Shown here piece by piece: positions 10,624-24,100 of a DNA stretch of 64,000 nt (position 1 is its first letter; each line of letters opens with the position of its first letter). A model generated the notes under the pieces. It saw nothing but the letters and a program-made list of their open reading frames with translations. It ran no database searches and was not told the origin of the DNA. Both the position numbers and the translations under genes were made by a program. The stretch is from Branchiostoma belcheri (Eukaryota > Chordata > Leptocardii > Amphioxiformes > Branchiostomatidae): contig NW_017803046.1 of the NCBI RefSeq assembly GCF_001625305.1, forward strand, positions 2,507,146 to 2,571,145. Direction: 5' to 3'.

Positions 10624-11380
10624 AACTATAGGACATAGGGATATTTCAGTAAGTCATTAATTTAGTCCTTTTTTTAGCTAGACTTTCTGAAGAATATACA
10701 AGAATAACACAAATACCACTGATTCGCGAAAGCATCTTCTATGAAATGGAATGTTTCGTAGCCTCTGTGGATACTTCTATTCTTGTGCCACCTGTAACGT
10801 TACTGTTGTTGTTGTTAATAATGATGTTTACTTGAGAATTATGGAAACAATATATCTATATGTGACTAATGTTGAAGGTAAATGTAAGAATCTTTGAACC
10901 GCTGTATGTGGCCAGTGAATATTACTTTAACAGTTTAAGCTCGGTTACTGGCATTGGTGACTAACGTGTACTGTGAATAACGCTACCTAAATAAAAGTGA
11001 AGCTGGTGTTTGCAATCTTACCTGACTTTTTATGGCAGTGATTACTTACAGTAAATGATTACGTGTAGGCATGAATCATTAATAAACTGATTTCCAAACA
11101 GATGTTGTTTTTTTTTTACAAACGGCATTTCCAGCGTTACGATTTTTTCTTCCAATATCTGCTTGGAGATTTTTAACCATCCAACAACAAACATTAAGAA
11201 CCGAAAGATAAGTTTGATAGTGAAATTTTTACAGGGGATTTTTTTTTACAATGCTAGGCAACTTCTGGTCTCGGAGACCATGGGATGAGGTTGCAATCGT
11301 CAAAATCGGAAGATGGTCAAGGCCACTTGCCGATACTGATAATATACGAAACCCCCATCAGAGCCTCATTTGTTCAGCGC
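10624..11380. other. Intergenic spacer
   Basis: AT-rich sequence without recognisable exons, RNA genes or transposon ends. Confidence 0.4.
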
Positions 11381-11423
11381 AGTGCATCCTGGGAAGGTGC
11401 CGGATAAACACAACATGGCGACC
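11375..11423 (+). promoter_or_regulatory. Putative GAPVD1 promoter and first non-coding exon
   Basis: A short GC-richer patch contains GTGCATCCTGGGAA, resembling a common metazoan core-promoter motif, then CAACATGGCGACC followed at once by the donor GTGAGT (11424). AACATGGCGACC resembles a YY1 initiator-type site. The nearest downstream acceptor with 5' UTR is at 14397, before the GAPVD1 start codon, so this may be the first exon of that gene. If spliced to 14398 the ATG would read Met-Ala-Thr-stop, a three-codon upstream frame. This is inference. Confidence 0.35.
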
Positions 11424-14397
11424 GTGAGTAGGAGGAGGACCCAGGATAGGACCACAGTTTAACCTCTAAACCCTCCAAAACAGCCCAGGGACAGCGGAAA
11501 GCCAACTTCCAACACAGTAAGTGCATCTTAGAACCCCTTTTGCATTTTTTGAAATCACCAAAAACTCGCTGAAGTGCTGAAATTTGGGCATCTTCGTGTC
11601 GCTTCTTCCAGCCGGTTTGTGATTTTGGCTGCTGTGGTTTGGAGCGGGGTTTAGATCAGATGGTCTGATCCTGACCAAACCATGAGTCATGAGGCAGTAA
11701 TGTGGAGCTCTGGCAGCTCCTGACACGGACTGAGCTGCAGTTACGTGGTGCATGGGTCTGCTGTCCACGTGGACAAAGTGGTTCAAAGGAGATTTAGGTA
11801 GCAACACTAGTACTGGTAGTGGGTGTCCGTGATCTACGCAGTGACGTTACACTTACAGTATAGTGCTAAAAAACATAAATGGTGTCTCTGTTTAACTATC
11901 ATCATCATTACCGTCATCAGCGTTTCATATTGCCTGAACAGTACAGAACAAATGTACTACCACGGTATTTAACTTCAACACTTAGCCCCAGAAAGAGAAA
12001 AATTAACAGTAGGAAAGTACTCATGTCAGCAGTAGTTAGTGATGATATAACTTGTACCATCAGGTCAAGAAATGAAAATAGGCATTCATCCCAAACTTTC
12101 AGTTTGTATCGAAAATGGCCTTTCCTTTCCAGTCTGAATGCCAGGAAACCAATTTAGCAAGCCCGGTTAGACCTCCTATGTTAGCTTCTCATTAGTACTA
12201 ATAGCAGACACTTTGCCTCACAAAACTGTTTTGAAAAATCTATTGGGAGGTCAAAAATCAATCCTTAACCCTGGCCCTACTGAGGTGAGCTGTTGACGCA
12301 TATATGTTAGACAGTAGGGTAGAAGGTATTACCGTAAGAAAGAAATGTAGACTCAAGAATCTTAATTAAAGTTATTATGGGGTAGTGACCACTGTCTGCA
12401 AGCTGAATAAATGAATGTAGAAAATGAATAAATATCTACTATAAATTTGTGATGAAAATTTGAATATACTTTTGTACTGCAAAAGCAAGGGCAAGTTTTA
12501 GGAAGAACTCAGTACATGGGTTGGTTGTTTCAATCCTTTCTTAGAGTAATAGGAAACTGGCACAAATATATCATCATCTGGTGCTGCATCAAAGAAGCTG
12601 GTACCCCCCCCCCCCGGGGAACAGTCTCATCTGCAGTGTAATCATGTTGCTTGATCCCTGACTGATAAACAAGTAAGAGAGGTGAAACAAGTCACACAGG
12701 AGCAAACATTACTGTCTGAGTTAACATTGGGAACTGAACTTTCCCCTTAGGTAGGACAACTGTAAGTGCTGACTCAACCAGGCAGACATAAGGCCTTAAT
12801 AACCTCAGTCTGCTGGGCAGACTAGGTGGGGCAAAGGTGAAACCGTAGGAAATATTAAATGGGTATTATACTTCCATTAACTGAGGTAATTGTTTTGGGT
12901 GTATCTGTGTGTGTGTGCCAGTTTGTGTCTGTACACTGTGTGTTTGTGCATACTACAAGCATAACTCAAGATGCTCTGGACAGAGATTGTGATAATATTT
13001 TGTATGTAGTCATAGCTCTTGTTGACTTTTCAAAGGGTGGTGTTTACCTCTTATGATTTTGTCAATACTGTAGTGTTAGAATGTGTATGGCAACAAACTT
13101 GTACCAGTGCATTGATCAGTGGTATGATCAGTTAGTTATATTACACTGGGGATATTACTAGTACATTTACTACAAAATGTACTAGAAACCAAAAATAGAG
13201 GGTGAAAATGGTTACAAAATATAAATGCACAAATTAAAGATGAATCAGTAAAAGCAAAGCTTACATGTTGATGTATGTACATGTGCAAATGTAGTCTGTA
13301 TTGTAGATTGCAATGAAATTTCAATGAAATTGGTAGTACAACAACAAAATTGTAAAGGCTGTATAAGTCTGCCTTCTGTAGAAAAATGTAGCCACAAAAT
13401 TCGCACACGTACATACGGCAGACCCAGGTGTAACTGTATATTGATAAGATTATGACTCTGATTAGAACTGACTGGTGCAAGCCACAGGGACTGGCTCCTT
13501 TATAAATAATCAATCCTTCACATTCTCTTGACAGGCATTTTTAAGTTCTTTTAGTTAGAATAACAGTCAAATGGTGGATACATTGTATGTACACAGGTGT
13601 ACATTTTGTTTATTTCTTTATTTGGGATCAGTGTTTAATCATTTGTCCTTGTATCATTGTCATTCCCGGATTTCTAGAGATTGTAGATATATGTATTAAT
13701 TTCTTTGTAATAACTTTCATGAAAAAATTATTTGAAAGGCAGCAGTAAGCAAAAATCAGGTCATTCCAATGTAGCATTATCCTTCAAAGCATGTGCCTTC
13801 CAAGAACTGGTCAGTCTGTATTATCAATCACTGACAATCAGTTAAATACATCACTGTCTAATTTGAAATGCCCACATATAGCTGTTGGAATAGGCCATCA
13901 ATTGAGAATAAATGTGATTACTATGTATTTCTGGTCAGGTTATTACGGCATTGTGGATGGATTTAGGTCACTGAGCTGGACTCATCAGAAGGATATGATC
14001 TGGATATCAGCTGTCAAATTCAGAGAATTTGAAGATAATTACAAAGGTCAGCTCAAAATCGAGAAATATATACAGGCAAAAAGGATAAATTTTGAATATT
14101 TCTTGAATCTAGACCTAAACAGCACTGTCAAAAATAACCAGATATCACCAGGGCGGGTGACCTGCATATTTTGTGAGCATATATCCTGTTCCTGTTTATG
14201 AAAATTAAGGATTGTTTGAAGTTATATTTCCCAACAGCAATGTGTCTTATTCTGACATGCACTTGTATGTGATAAGCCATGATATATTTTTAACATTCCA
14301 ATATGATCTATTGCTACCTCTAGGATGTGCAATGTTTAAATAGTACATGGTACTAAAAGGCTAGAATATTTATCATGTTTTCTTGTTTCCTTTACAG
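11424..14397. other. Putative first intron of GAPVD1
   Basis: No coding exon is supported in this stretch. It holds a poly-C tract at about 12603-12616. The 136-codon open frame at 13791-14201 has no splice or compositional support. The stretch ends at a good acceptor, TTTCCTTTACAG, at 14397. Confidence 0.35.
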
Positions 14398-14462
14398 TAG
14401 TTGAGACAATGCCCATTTGATGCCAGGCAAGTTTTCTCCAGAGTAACACCCCTCACAGTAGC

Positions 14463-15110
14463 ATGGCAGCGAGCGGGAAACTCCTGGAGCTGGCCCAGCA
14501 CCTGAAACAGGAGCGTCTGTTTGTGTCGGCCGAGAAGGACTCCCTCCAACGTCTCCACAAGGAGGTGATCACCGCTGCCGAGAGGCTGTACCACGCCTCC
14601 TGGATCGTCAAACAACAGCGCGCCAACGTGGAGAGTCTGATCCTGTCCAGCCACGCCCAGCATGGCACCCCTGCTGAGTACTGCCACAAGGCCAACTCCC
14701 TGGACAATGTCAAGTTTATGGACGGGTACAAGGTGCTGGGCTACCAGGACACTCTGTATGGGGACTTCCTTAAGTCACTGAGGGAGGCTCCACAGCTGGT
14801 GGCACAGACACTGGTGTGTGGGGAGAAACTCAGCCTAGAAACAACACAAGGCATCATTCAGGTAAGTTTCTGTTATGTTTGTGTTCCACTGGTGTCTTGC
14901 AATGCTGGGTACTATTACAGGCATAGGAAACACTATTGAACTACTCACTCAATCATTGATTTTAAGCATTCACACAGTACCTAGTTAGTAGGTACATTTA
15001 TGTCTTGGCTGAGTTTTTTTGTTATAGCCATATGTATACTATTCATCATTCAGAATCAACATTTAACATGTTATTAGATGCCATTGACATTATCATTGCT
15101 TGACGATGAA

Positions 15111-15153
<43 letters not shown>

Positions 15154-18100
15154 TATATGGCACCACATTTAAATGATTCATCGATGAATCGCCTTGCTGA
15201 AGTTTGTGAATTACTGGTTTTCTCCCCAGGTCATCGTGTCTGCCATCTATGGAGGCTGCATCATGCCAGAAGACGAGCACTTCGTCCTGCAGATTCTCCA
15301 CTCTCTCATCGAGCTCCAGCTAGCAACAAACAACGACCCCCGCCGCCTGCTGCGCCGCGGCTCCTGTGCCTTCAGTACCGTCTTCAAACTCTTCTCCGAG
15401 TCGGTCTACACTGCCAAGCTCTTCCTCACCGCCGCCCTGCACGAACCAATCATGTCCTGCCTCGCCGAGGACGACTACTTCCTGGAAACCAACGTGGACG
15501 CGGCGCTGGAGAGATTCTCCCCCTCGGAGATCAAAAGACGGTTCGGGGACCGAGGAACGCCTCAGTTCAAGCAGAAGCTGCAGGACCACATGGAGCAGCT
15601 GAGCAGCCAGCTGGTCAGCCTCTGTAACAAGTTCATCACCAGTATTAAAGCCAACATGTACTGCTTCCCACAGAGTCTGTGCTGGATTGTGTCCCAGCTG
15701 CACAAGCACATGAACAGGGTGGGGACAGTGGAGGAGGGGGACATCAGGGCCATGTGTGCAGACCTGCTGCTGTCTTCCTTCATCTGTCCTGCTATCATGA
15801 ACCCAGAGCCATATGGCATCATCTGGGACGTGCCAATCAGTGACGCAGCACGCTTCAATCTGATGCAGGTAGGGTATTATGTAGAGTCATTACTTATGGG
15901 TGTTATCAAAGGCTGATGGGCAATAAGAGGAAGTACCTGTACAATGAAGCATGACATATTTTCACACCTCTTTCCAAAAATACAGCTATGTTTAGGTTGG
16001 GAGTCTAAACATTTTAGAATATACACTTGCTGACTAAAGATTGAACCACTATTTCCAAATTTTTTTCTTACTCATGGCATTATGATATTCGTCAATCCAT
16101 GATGGACATTTATGTATAAAAAGATAGTATTCTTACTAGATGAGATATGGTGACCTAACCTGAGCTGTTTTTCCAGATTGCCCAGATCCTACAGGTGTTG
16201 ACCCTGTCTGCATCAGAGAATGCAGACTCAAAGATGCAACCACTATATTCCAGGTTTGACAATGTAAGTATCAAGTAACATAATAGAGGACCTTTCCTTT
16301 ACCTACACTATGGAGCACTGAGTCACTTTTGAAATGTTGGAAAAACTGTCTTTCGGGGCTTTTTTAGTCTCAAAGTTCTGATCAGATAATTTTATCATAC
16401 ATCATGTACCTCAAAAATAACTTCTATATTGTGTATTTGCTCATCCTTGTACAATGTCATTTGTGTTCTGACAGTCCCACTCTGTGATTGGTTGTATGTT
16501 CTGACAGTCCCACTCTGTGATTGGTTGTATGTTCTGACAGTCCCACTTTGTGATTGGTTGTATGTTCTGACAGTCCCACTCTGTGATTGGTTGTGTTACA
16601 GGGCTGCATGTCGACCTTCCTGGATGCAGTGATTGACAGGTCATGTGATGACACCCCACCCCCTGCCCCCTCCCAGCTCTCGGGGTTGGGGAGAAGTGCT
16701 GTGTTGATCACAGAAACTGAGCTTTACTGTTTGGTAAGTAATTGTGTATTAAATTTCTTATTTCAGACTCTATGATTAATAATGGATGTTGTTAATAAGA
16801 ACAAAGTACCTAGAAACAGTAGCTAGATTTATGGAGTAGACAATTTTTTTACCTCTTTTTTCCTACAATATCTTTGTGTTCCCTGGCAATTAGCTTTTGG
16901 GCATGAGTTTGCAAATGAAGTACTGTGAATCACTTAATGTTTGCAGTAGCAAAAGTGCTCAGTCTGAACAAGATGGACATGTTCATTGAACTATGTGTTT
17001 GCGGTGGCGACAGGTGCAGTAAAAATAAGTCAGCGAATTATTTGTTCATGGCGATGGTGAGTTACAGTACAGAAGTGACAGCAAAAGTCGTGTATATAAA
17101 AGTACTGCAAAAAAGTTGTATTATTGTAAGTTGTAACAGTACATTACAAATAGCACCTGAGTGAGATTGTGTTGTTACCACAGGTGTCATTCCTGCGGGA
17201 CCTTAAGGCAGCCGGCGGTGAACCACTGGACACCCAGCAGCTGGACACCATCCTGTCCAACGTGCCCATCTCCACACCCCCTAACACCGGCCCCTCGGTG
17301 GGGAGCGGCAGTGCCAACGTCACCCCTACCCCTACCCCCGTCACCTCCCCTCCTAACACCCCCATGTCTGCCAAGAAAAACATCCTCGGAAAGGGTATGT
17401 AGGTTGTTCCTTTATATAGGCAAATAGTTTTGAAAGTATAGTTTGTAATTTTTTTTACAAGGCCCTGGCAATTGCTTGTACAGTTGCTAAAGTAACAGAA
17501 TAATGATTAATGTGTGGAGTAATAGAATAACCTTATCCTTTTATTCGTATTTAAAAGAATTCATAACCTGCATTTGTAATGTGTGCGTGCATGGCTATGT
17601 GCATGGGTGTGTGTTTCTGTGTTTTCCAGTTATTTTCCAGTAATCCACAAACTTGTCATTACATCTTGGCTGTGCATGTGTGTTAGAAATTAAACTACTA
17701 AAGTGGAAAGAATATTATGGTGTGACATATTCTTTTGCTGGTATGTATAATATATGTGTGGAAGTGTAGCAGTCATTGGCAGTCTATTACATGGGTACCA
17801 GGGTAGTACAATTTAAGTAAATTTTACTCATGTCAACCTACAACATGAGTTAATCGATTATTTCAGTGAAGGGAGTGAAGGCCCGCCTGCCAGGCACCAC
17901 TGCCAGCGAGTCAGAGGCAGACTCAGCTGGAGCCCCCTCAGAAGTCGTCATGACTCCTCCTCCTGAGGAGGTCCTCATCATCTCACTCAGCAATGCTTCC
18001 AACGAGTGCCCTGGGATATTACCGGAATCCAAGGTGTGTTGAGGACCTTTAAAGGCATTCTGTGCAGTTTTTAGGGGTTGGAAACCAGATTTTTCAAAGT

Positions 18101-21100
18101 TCAATATTCTAGTCACTTATTCTAGTCACTTATCTACATACTAAGTTGAAACAACACTGACCCAATTTGCTTATATCGACATTTATGGAGCAAAATTTTA
18201 ACGAAAAACAGTTACTGGAAGGACCTTGATTGATTTTTAGGGTACCAGCCAGAAAATAAAGGACTCTATCTTTGGACTTGTTTCTGCAGTTTTAAATACC
18301 TAAAGTGTGAAATACTGATTCAAATGTGCTAATGTGGGATAGTATGTGTCAATATCATACAGATTGCCTTTTTCAGAATATTTCCAGTTTTGCTACCCTG
18401 AAATTACATTGGATGCCTTTAAGGGGGATCGTAATCCAGCAATATTTCTTCTGGAAATTTGTAGACTTGTATGCTGAGATTTTAACACTGGAAAGTTTTT
18501 GTAACTGTAGTTTTGCTTGGATAGTGGATTGAAGCTTTGTTCCCTTTCCAGGTTCTTGGGTCCACTGTTCACCACGTGACCATTGCTGGTGGAGATGCCT
18601 TCGACGACGGAGGCAAAGACTCAGACAGACAATCTGACAAGCTTACTGGAATATCCATAAGTAAGGATAGTTGTTTCTACAATGACTTACTGTTTTATTT
18701 CTACTGTTATAATAATGATAATTTCTACTGTAAATATTCACATGTTGATTGCATTTGAGTCAGCAAATATATATGCACAAAGAGGGATCCTGCGCCCTAC
18801 TAGGGTTTGGGTTGGCATTAGGAAAGGCATCCAGCTGTAAAAAAAAATCTTGCTTAAAAATCACTTGCACTTGATGCAAGCACATCTTACCCCCAGTTTG
18901 AAGGGGAAAAAAAGACATTAAACTGGATAGAGAGAAATGTTAGGAGATTTTTTTATAGTCTTGGGGTAGGAAAATTGGGAAGATATATGAACTACCTGAA
19001 TCCTGGTGTAAACTTGTGATCTTTTTGTCTGTAGGTGCCCACAATAGTGATGTCATGGAGGCCACATCTGAAGGTGGCCCCTCCACCAGAAACTCGGTTT
19101 ACTCGCTGGAAAGCGATCACGGACCGGAGCCCATGGGTCGCGACCCCAGCGAACGTAACGCCCTGGACTTCCTGGAGAAGGAGCAGAGGACGACGAAGGA
19201 CAACATCGACGAGAAGCTGCGTAAGTTTGAGATCATCCGCGACATGGGGATGGCCACCACGGAGGAGAGGGACCCGTGTGAGACCTACAGCACGTTTAGT
19301 GAGACCTGGAGTACGGACGTGCTACCGAGTGACGCTTCAGAGCCACCACCGGAGGGGAACCCACTGGAGAGGTTACAGGTATACAGCACCTTAAGTCATT
19401 TTGCTTGTATGTGTTAAACTGTGTGGACTTAAAATGTGTTGAATTTCGATAGTTCGAATTCAACATAGACTCACTCATTTTTTTCCGTTCATTAGAAATA
19501 GCTGGTGCTCTGCAAAGCCTTTTACCAGTGATTGCTTTCATCATTTCTTGATAGCTATCTTTAACGTAATTTATGTATTTTATGTCATTAAAATGGGTCT
19601 TGACAGTTTACAATATGCACTTGATGTTTTAGTAACTGGGATGTTGATTTTCATTTTATACTCTTTTCTTTTTGTACTATGTTCAATAGTTGCCATATAA
19701 CACATATATTACTGTGTTCAATTATCATGCAATACACGAACCATGTACAATTCTTCTTCTATGTCAGGTACTGTATGATTGATTGCACCACCACATGTTC
19801 ATGTAGATTTCCTGTATCACTGGATGACTGAAATGTCTTTCTACAGGAAATTTCGGGTGCAGGTGCGGAGGGTGGAGCGTCCCACCTGGACAGCCTGCCT
19901 GAGAACCTGCTGGAGGTGGACATCTCGGAGACAAACAGTGAGACCTGGAGCGTGGACGTGCTCGCCAGCGACTCAGAACCACCCGAGCAGAAGATGGAGG
20001 AGAGACTGTGTGAGGTGGAGGTGGGGCTGAGTGAGGTAACAACTTCACAATCATCACAGTAGATTTATAAAAAAAATACAAGTAGCGCTTTAGCCTTTAA
20101 TTGTGTTGATGAACCAAAAATTCAAGTTTTCTGTGTGATGTTGCATGTGTGTTGCAAGAAGTGGTGTCTTACATGTAGATTGTAGACATATTATGTAGTA
20201 CTTAGTTGGTCAGCACAGTAATATGATGTGTGACTCAAGAGCGGTATTGTATTAGACAAAATGTAATTTGGGAACAGAGAAGAAACACTGCATGTTTTTT
20301 GTAGTGGATTGTTGCATGGTGTGTAGTAGATGGTAATATAGAAGTGGTCTAAAATATTGCTTCGTTCATGTACATACCACGTACATGTGTTGTGGTGTCT
20401 GTCTTACTGAGCATATCATGTTAAATACATGGCCAGAAGAAACTGAATGTGTTTTCTTTGCATAGTCCTAACAGGTGTCCTACATAGAAACACTACACTA
20501 CCAGTCCTGTAGATTTAGCTTTGGTGTTGTGTTGTGGTGTGTTGTGCAATGTACTTTTTGTTAAAGTAGTTTTGTGGGTGATTGTCTGTGGAACTGTGAA
20601 TTCAACCCAGAAGGAAGAAAGGTCAAAGTGACTAGTTCCTCCATGTCTCTTACAGTCCGGTAGTGTAGAGGACATCTTGGAAGCAGAGAAAAATGAGGAG
20701 GCTGCCGGAGGGGTTGACGGAGAGCCTCGTTCCAGAACTAGCACCCCCTATACTGACAGCGAGAACCCCCCGAGAACCTCCGAGGACCAGGTCTCTGACA
20801 AGAGCTCTGAGAAAAGCTTTGACAAAAGCTGCAGCCCCTTCCCAGAGGATTGTCCCAAAGGGAGGGGGTCTCAGGATTCAGAAGAGTTCCAAGACGCGGT
20901 GGAGAGTTTTGATGAGAGTAAGGAGAGGAGAGGTCACGCTCCCGCCCTCCATCCGCCCCCGGAGATGTGTCAGGACCCGTCCACGGGAGCACGCTTCAAA
21001 ATCCGCCCTATCGCACTCCGCAATCCTGTCAACGGGCCCGTGGGACCAGGCAAGCAGCGACACGTGCCCGACATCATCAGAGACTTTGAAGGAGGCCTGT

Positions 21101-24100
21101 CACATGCCAAGGAGGCTCTAGGAGCCAGACTGTCAAACTCCTTAAAGGACATCCAAGAAAGTTCAGTTGCAACCGGTTTTGAAACGTTTGACAAAAGAAA
21201 CTCCTTGCTTGACGATTTTGACCCCTTTGCTCCAACGCCCAGTGACGATGCCCCAGCAACAACCCCTGCAGACAGTTTACGCGATTCTGTTTTTAGTTCC
21301 ATGTCGTCCTTATCCCCTTTGTCACCCTCCAAATCAGAGGAGAATCTTCTTAGTCTAACTGCTTCCTATGCCCAAGTCAGGCACACGTCGAGCTCAGACT
21401 CTCCAACTAAGCTCAGAAGAAGCCAGACAAGTTCTTCCTACAGTGGAGACCTGAACAACACTGTACACAGTCCTGACTTTGACAAGCCGCTTATCCAAAT
21501 CGACGATAACGAGGGCTTCAGCACCATCAAGAGAAGACCCAAACGAGAAAAGACAAAAGTAGTGGACATCGTAACAGAAAATAATGTGGGAGGACTGGGG
21601 AAAGCTTCCTCGTTTGACGATCAACTTTTGCAGCAAGGGTCAGAATCGCCCGGTCCTCATCCCATCGAGCGCCCGCTCGAGCCGCTCTTTACGAAGACGC
21701 GAGCTGAGAGAGCGACGAGTAGTCCCGGAGCGGACGGCCACACCGGCAGGATGGGGACGTCACTAGCAGTCAGTGGAGGCTACAACGACAGATCAAACAT
21801 ATCCAAATCCATCAGTTTTGACAGCTCACTGACTGTCGTGGACAGGGAAGAAAAGGTTGGTTGAACAAAGAACTGTGTGGTTTCCTCCTACAGCTGTTCT
21901 ACTCCAGGGTTTCTTACTAACAAAGAGAAAACTTTAAGGGGTAGTCTTGTGTTGTGTCGTGTTGTGATAGGCATTTTTTTCTGCTTTGGAGACAAAACTT
22001 TTTCATGTAGATAGTAGTCTGATAATTGTGTATGAAAAAAGCATATAAAATAAGATAAAGCTAACTTCTATAGCTTCCTTTTTTAGGTATAGATATAGAT
22101 TAGGCATACTTCTTTTGAATTTAAACTTCATTCTGCCTTTCAATTCTTTTATATCCATTAATGACTAAGATGGAAAGATGACTGTCTGTACACAATTTGC
22201 ATAACTTACCTCAAGTGTGATTTTTGCATTTTATTTTGTGTGTGAAAAAATTCAGTATTGTTAACTGTAGACTGAACTGTACACTTTGCATACAGAATGA
22301 CATTCTTGAATTTGTGTAAACCCTGACTATTGTTAGTTTAATGCTGTTGTGTTTCCTTACATTTCTGAATGTAGTTTCTTTCAGACTTATAGAATTCATT
22401 CCATGCACAGCCATGAGTGATCTTTGCACCTTTATCAATATAATGCACTAAAATAACCTGTATGAAGTAGACTTAGAACACATCTGTACTGTGCTTGTAG
22501 TTCATGGCTAACTAATGAACAGCGACCAGTGATGTTTTTCCCTGTTGTCTGCCCTTTAGAAGCATACAGGCCGAGGTCTCTCTGGTAGCTTATCTAAGGT
22601 CTGTAGATATACATATCACTGGGCCTGGCAGCATGTTGTACCATCATCCTCAGTTGTGTACATACCTTTGCATGCTTTGGTGGTGTGCTTTGAAAGTCTC
22701 TATTCTTCATATGATTGCCTGTGTTTCTTGGTGTGGTTTCTGGGCACGTACCCTACTTTGGCATGCAAGAAATCACCTAGAGTAGTGATCATTTGCTGCA
22801 TACATGTCATATACATGTATTATATACATGTACACATTGTTTTTTCCTCTTGCTGTGGGGCCATTTGAGAATGTAAATACGGCTACCAACTTGACTATTT
22901 AGGCCTTTGCCTAAATAGCCCTACTAAACCTGTGCTATCAATATCAAATGTAACAACCAGTCACCATGCTTCATGTTACAAACCAGCATTGTTGGCTCTA
23001 TGTCATTTCTTGGCTGTTATGTTAGCATGGCAATTTGCCAAACATGTCACCTACATGTATAAATGGATGGAAACCAGGTTTTGGTGGGCATGTTTTAAGT
23101 CTAGAAATGAGCCCCATTTGCAAATGATGGAATGTACATGTATATGAAGTTTCTTCCTTTTTCCATTTCTTGTGGGCCCAGGTTGGTGGATTTGATGCAT
23201 GCAGGTGGTTGTTACGATGTTTTGTGACAGTCTTTATACATTTTTCAAATGACATTTTTTGCATTTTTTATGACAATTGTTAAAATGAATGCTTCGATTG
23301 TGGAGTTTAACAGTAAACCATTAACAAGAAAGGTAATTCTGACAATGGTCAGAGGAAAATGATGAAAGCAACGTTTTAGAAATTTAACATGTGAAAAAAG
23401 GTTATTTTTTCAAATCCAAACAATATACTTCAATCTGCCATCAATATGAAAACATATTGCAGCTTGTATTAAAGGTGACTGAATTCTGTGCTGTCACTCT
23501 TACAGGAGGGGAAAAGTTCAGAAAGAGGCAGGTCATGGTGGAAGAAGAAAGTAGCCATTTTTAAAGGTAAGCACTATTGTATTGTATTTTTACATGTACA
23601 TGTATATACAGCCTACTACTGTATATTACAGAGAATTGCTTAACACAGATCAATGATATGTTTTAAGCAATATGGCTGTCTAGATGATACACTTAATACA
23701 TTTTATGCAGATTCTATAAACTCTGTTTGGGTTACATAATTGTATTATAGTCATATTTTGCAAAGATATTTACACTATGATACATAGTTGATTCCTGAAT
23801 CTGTTACCTTCCAAACTTTCTGTAACATTTTCCCTCTACTTCCTAGTACTCTATTCTACACACTTGCACTGTATACTTTGCGCATATTAATATGCTGCAT
23901 TTTCACTGTCATTGTTAATTTGGATTGAACTCAGTGACTCAAAACCTGTGTCCTTCTTTCTTTGTGTGTTTCTCTATTACTTTCCTTTCTGCTCTTCCAG
24001 TAATAGGTGAGTATTCAACTGTCTTTCTGTCAGGGACAGTTCAGGAAGAATTATTGGGGAGGGGGAACCAAATTATTTGAGAGAAAAAAGAATGACAGAA

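Noticed and set aside
13791..14201. 136-codon open frame upstream of GAPVD1
   Set aside because: AT-rich, no splice sites in frame, no domain and no protein-like composition; likely intronic.
15100..15627. 175-codon Pro/Arg-rich frame overlapping GAPVD1 exon 2
   Set aside because: Shadow frame over a confirmed exon; begins in the (AG)n repeat.
16464..16600. CRISPR-like array
   Set aside because: Units are contiguous without unique spacers and the setting is an animal intron.
16429..16711. Overlapping open frames with a repeated peptide (VLTVPLCDWLY and its antisense partner)
   Set aside because: They arise from the 33-bp intronic minisatellite (33 is divisible by 3), not from a repeat protein.
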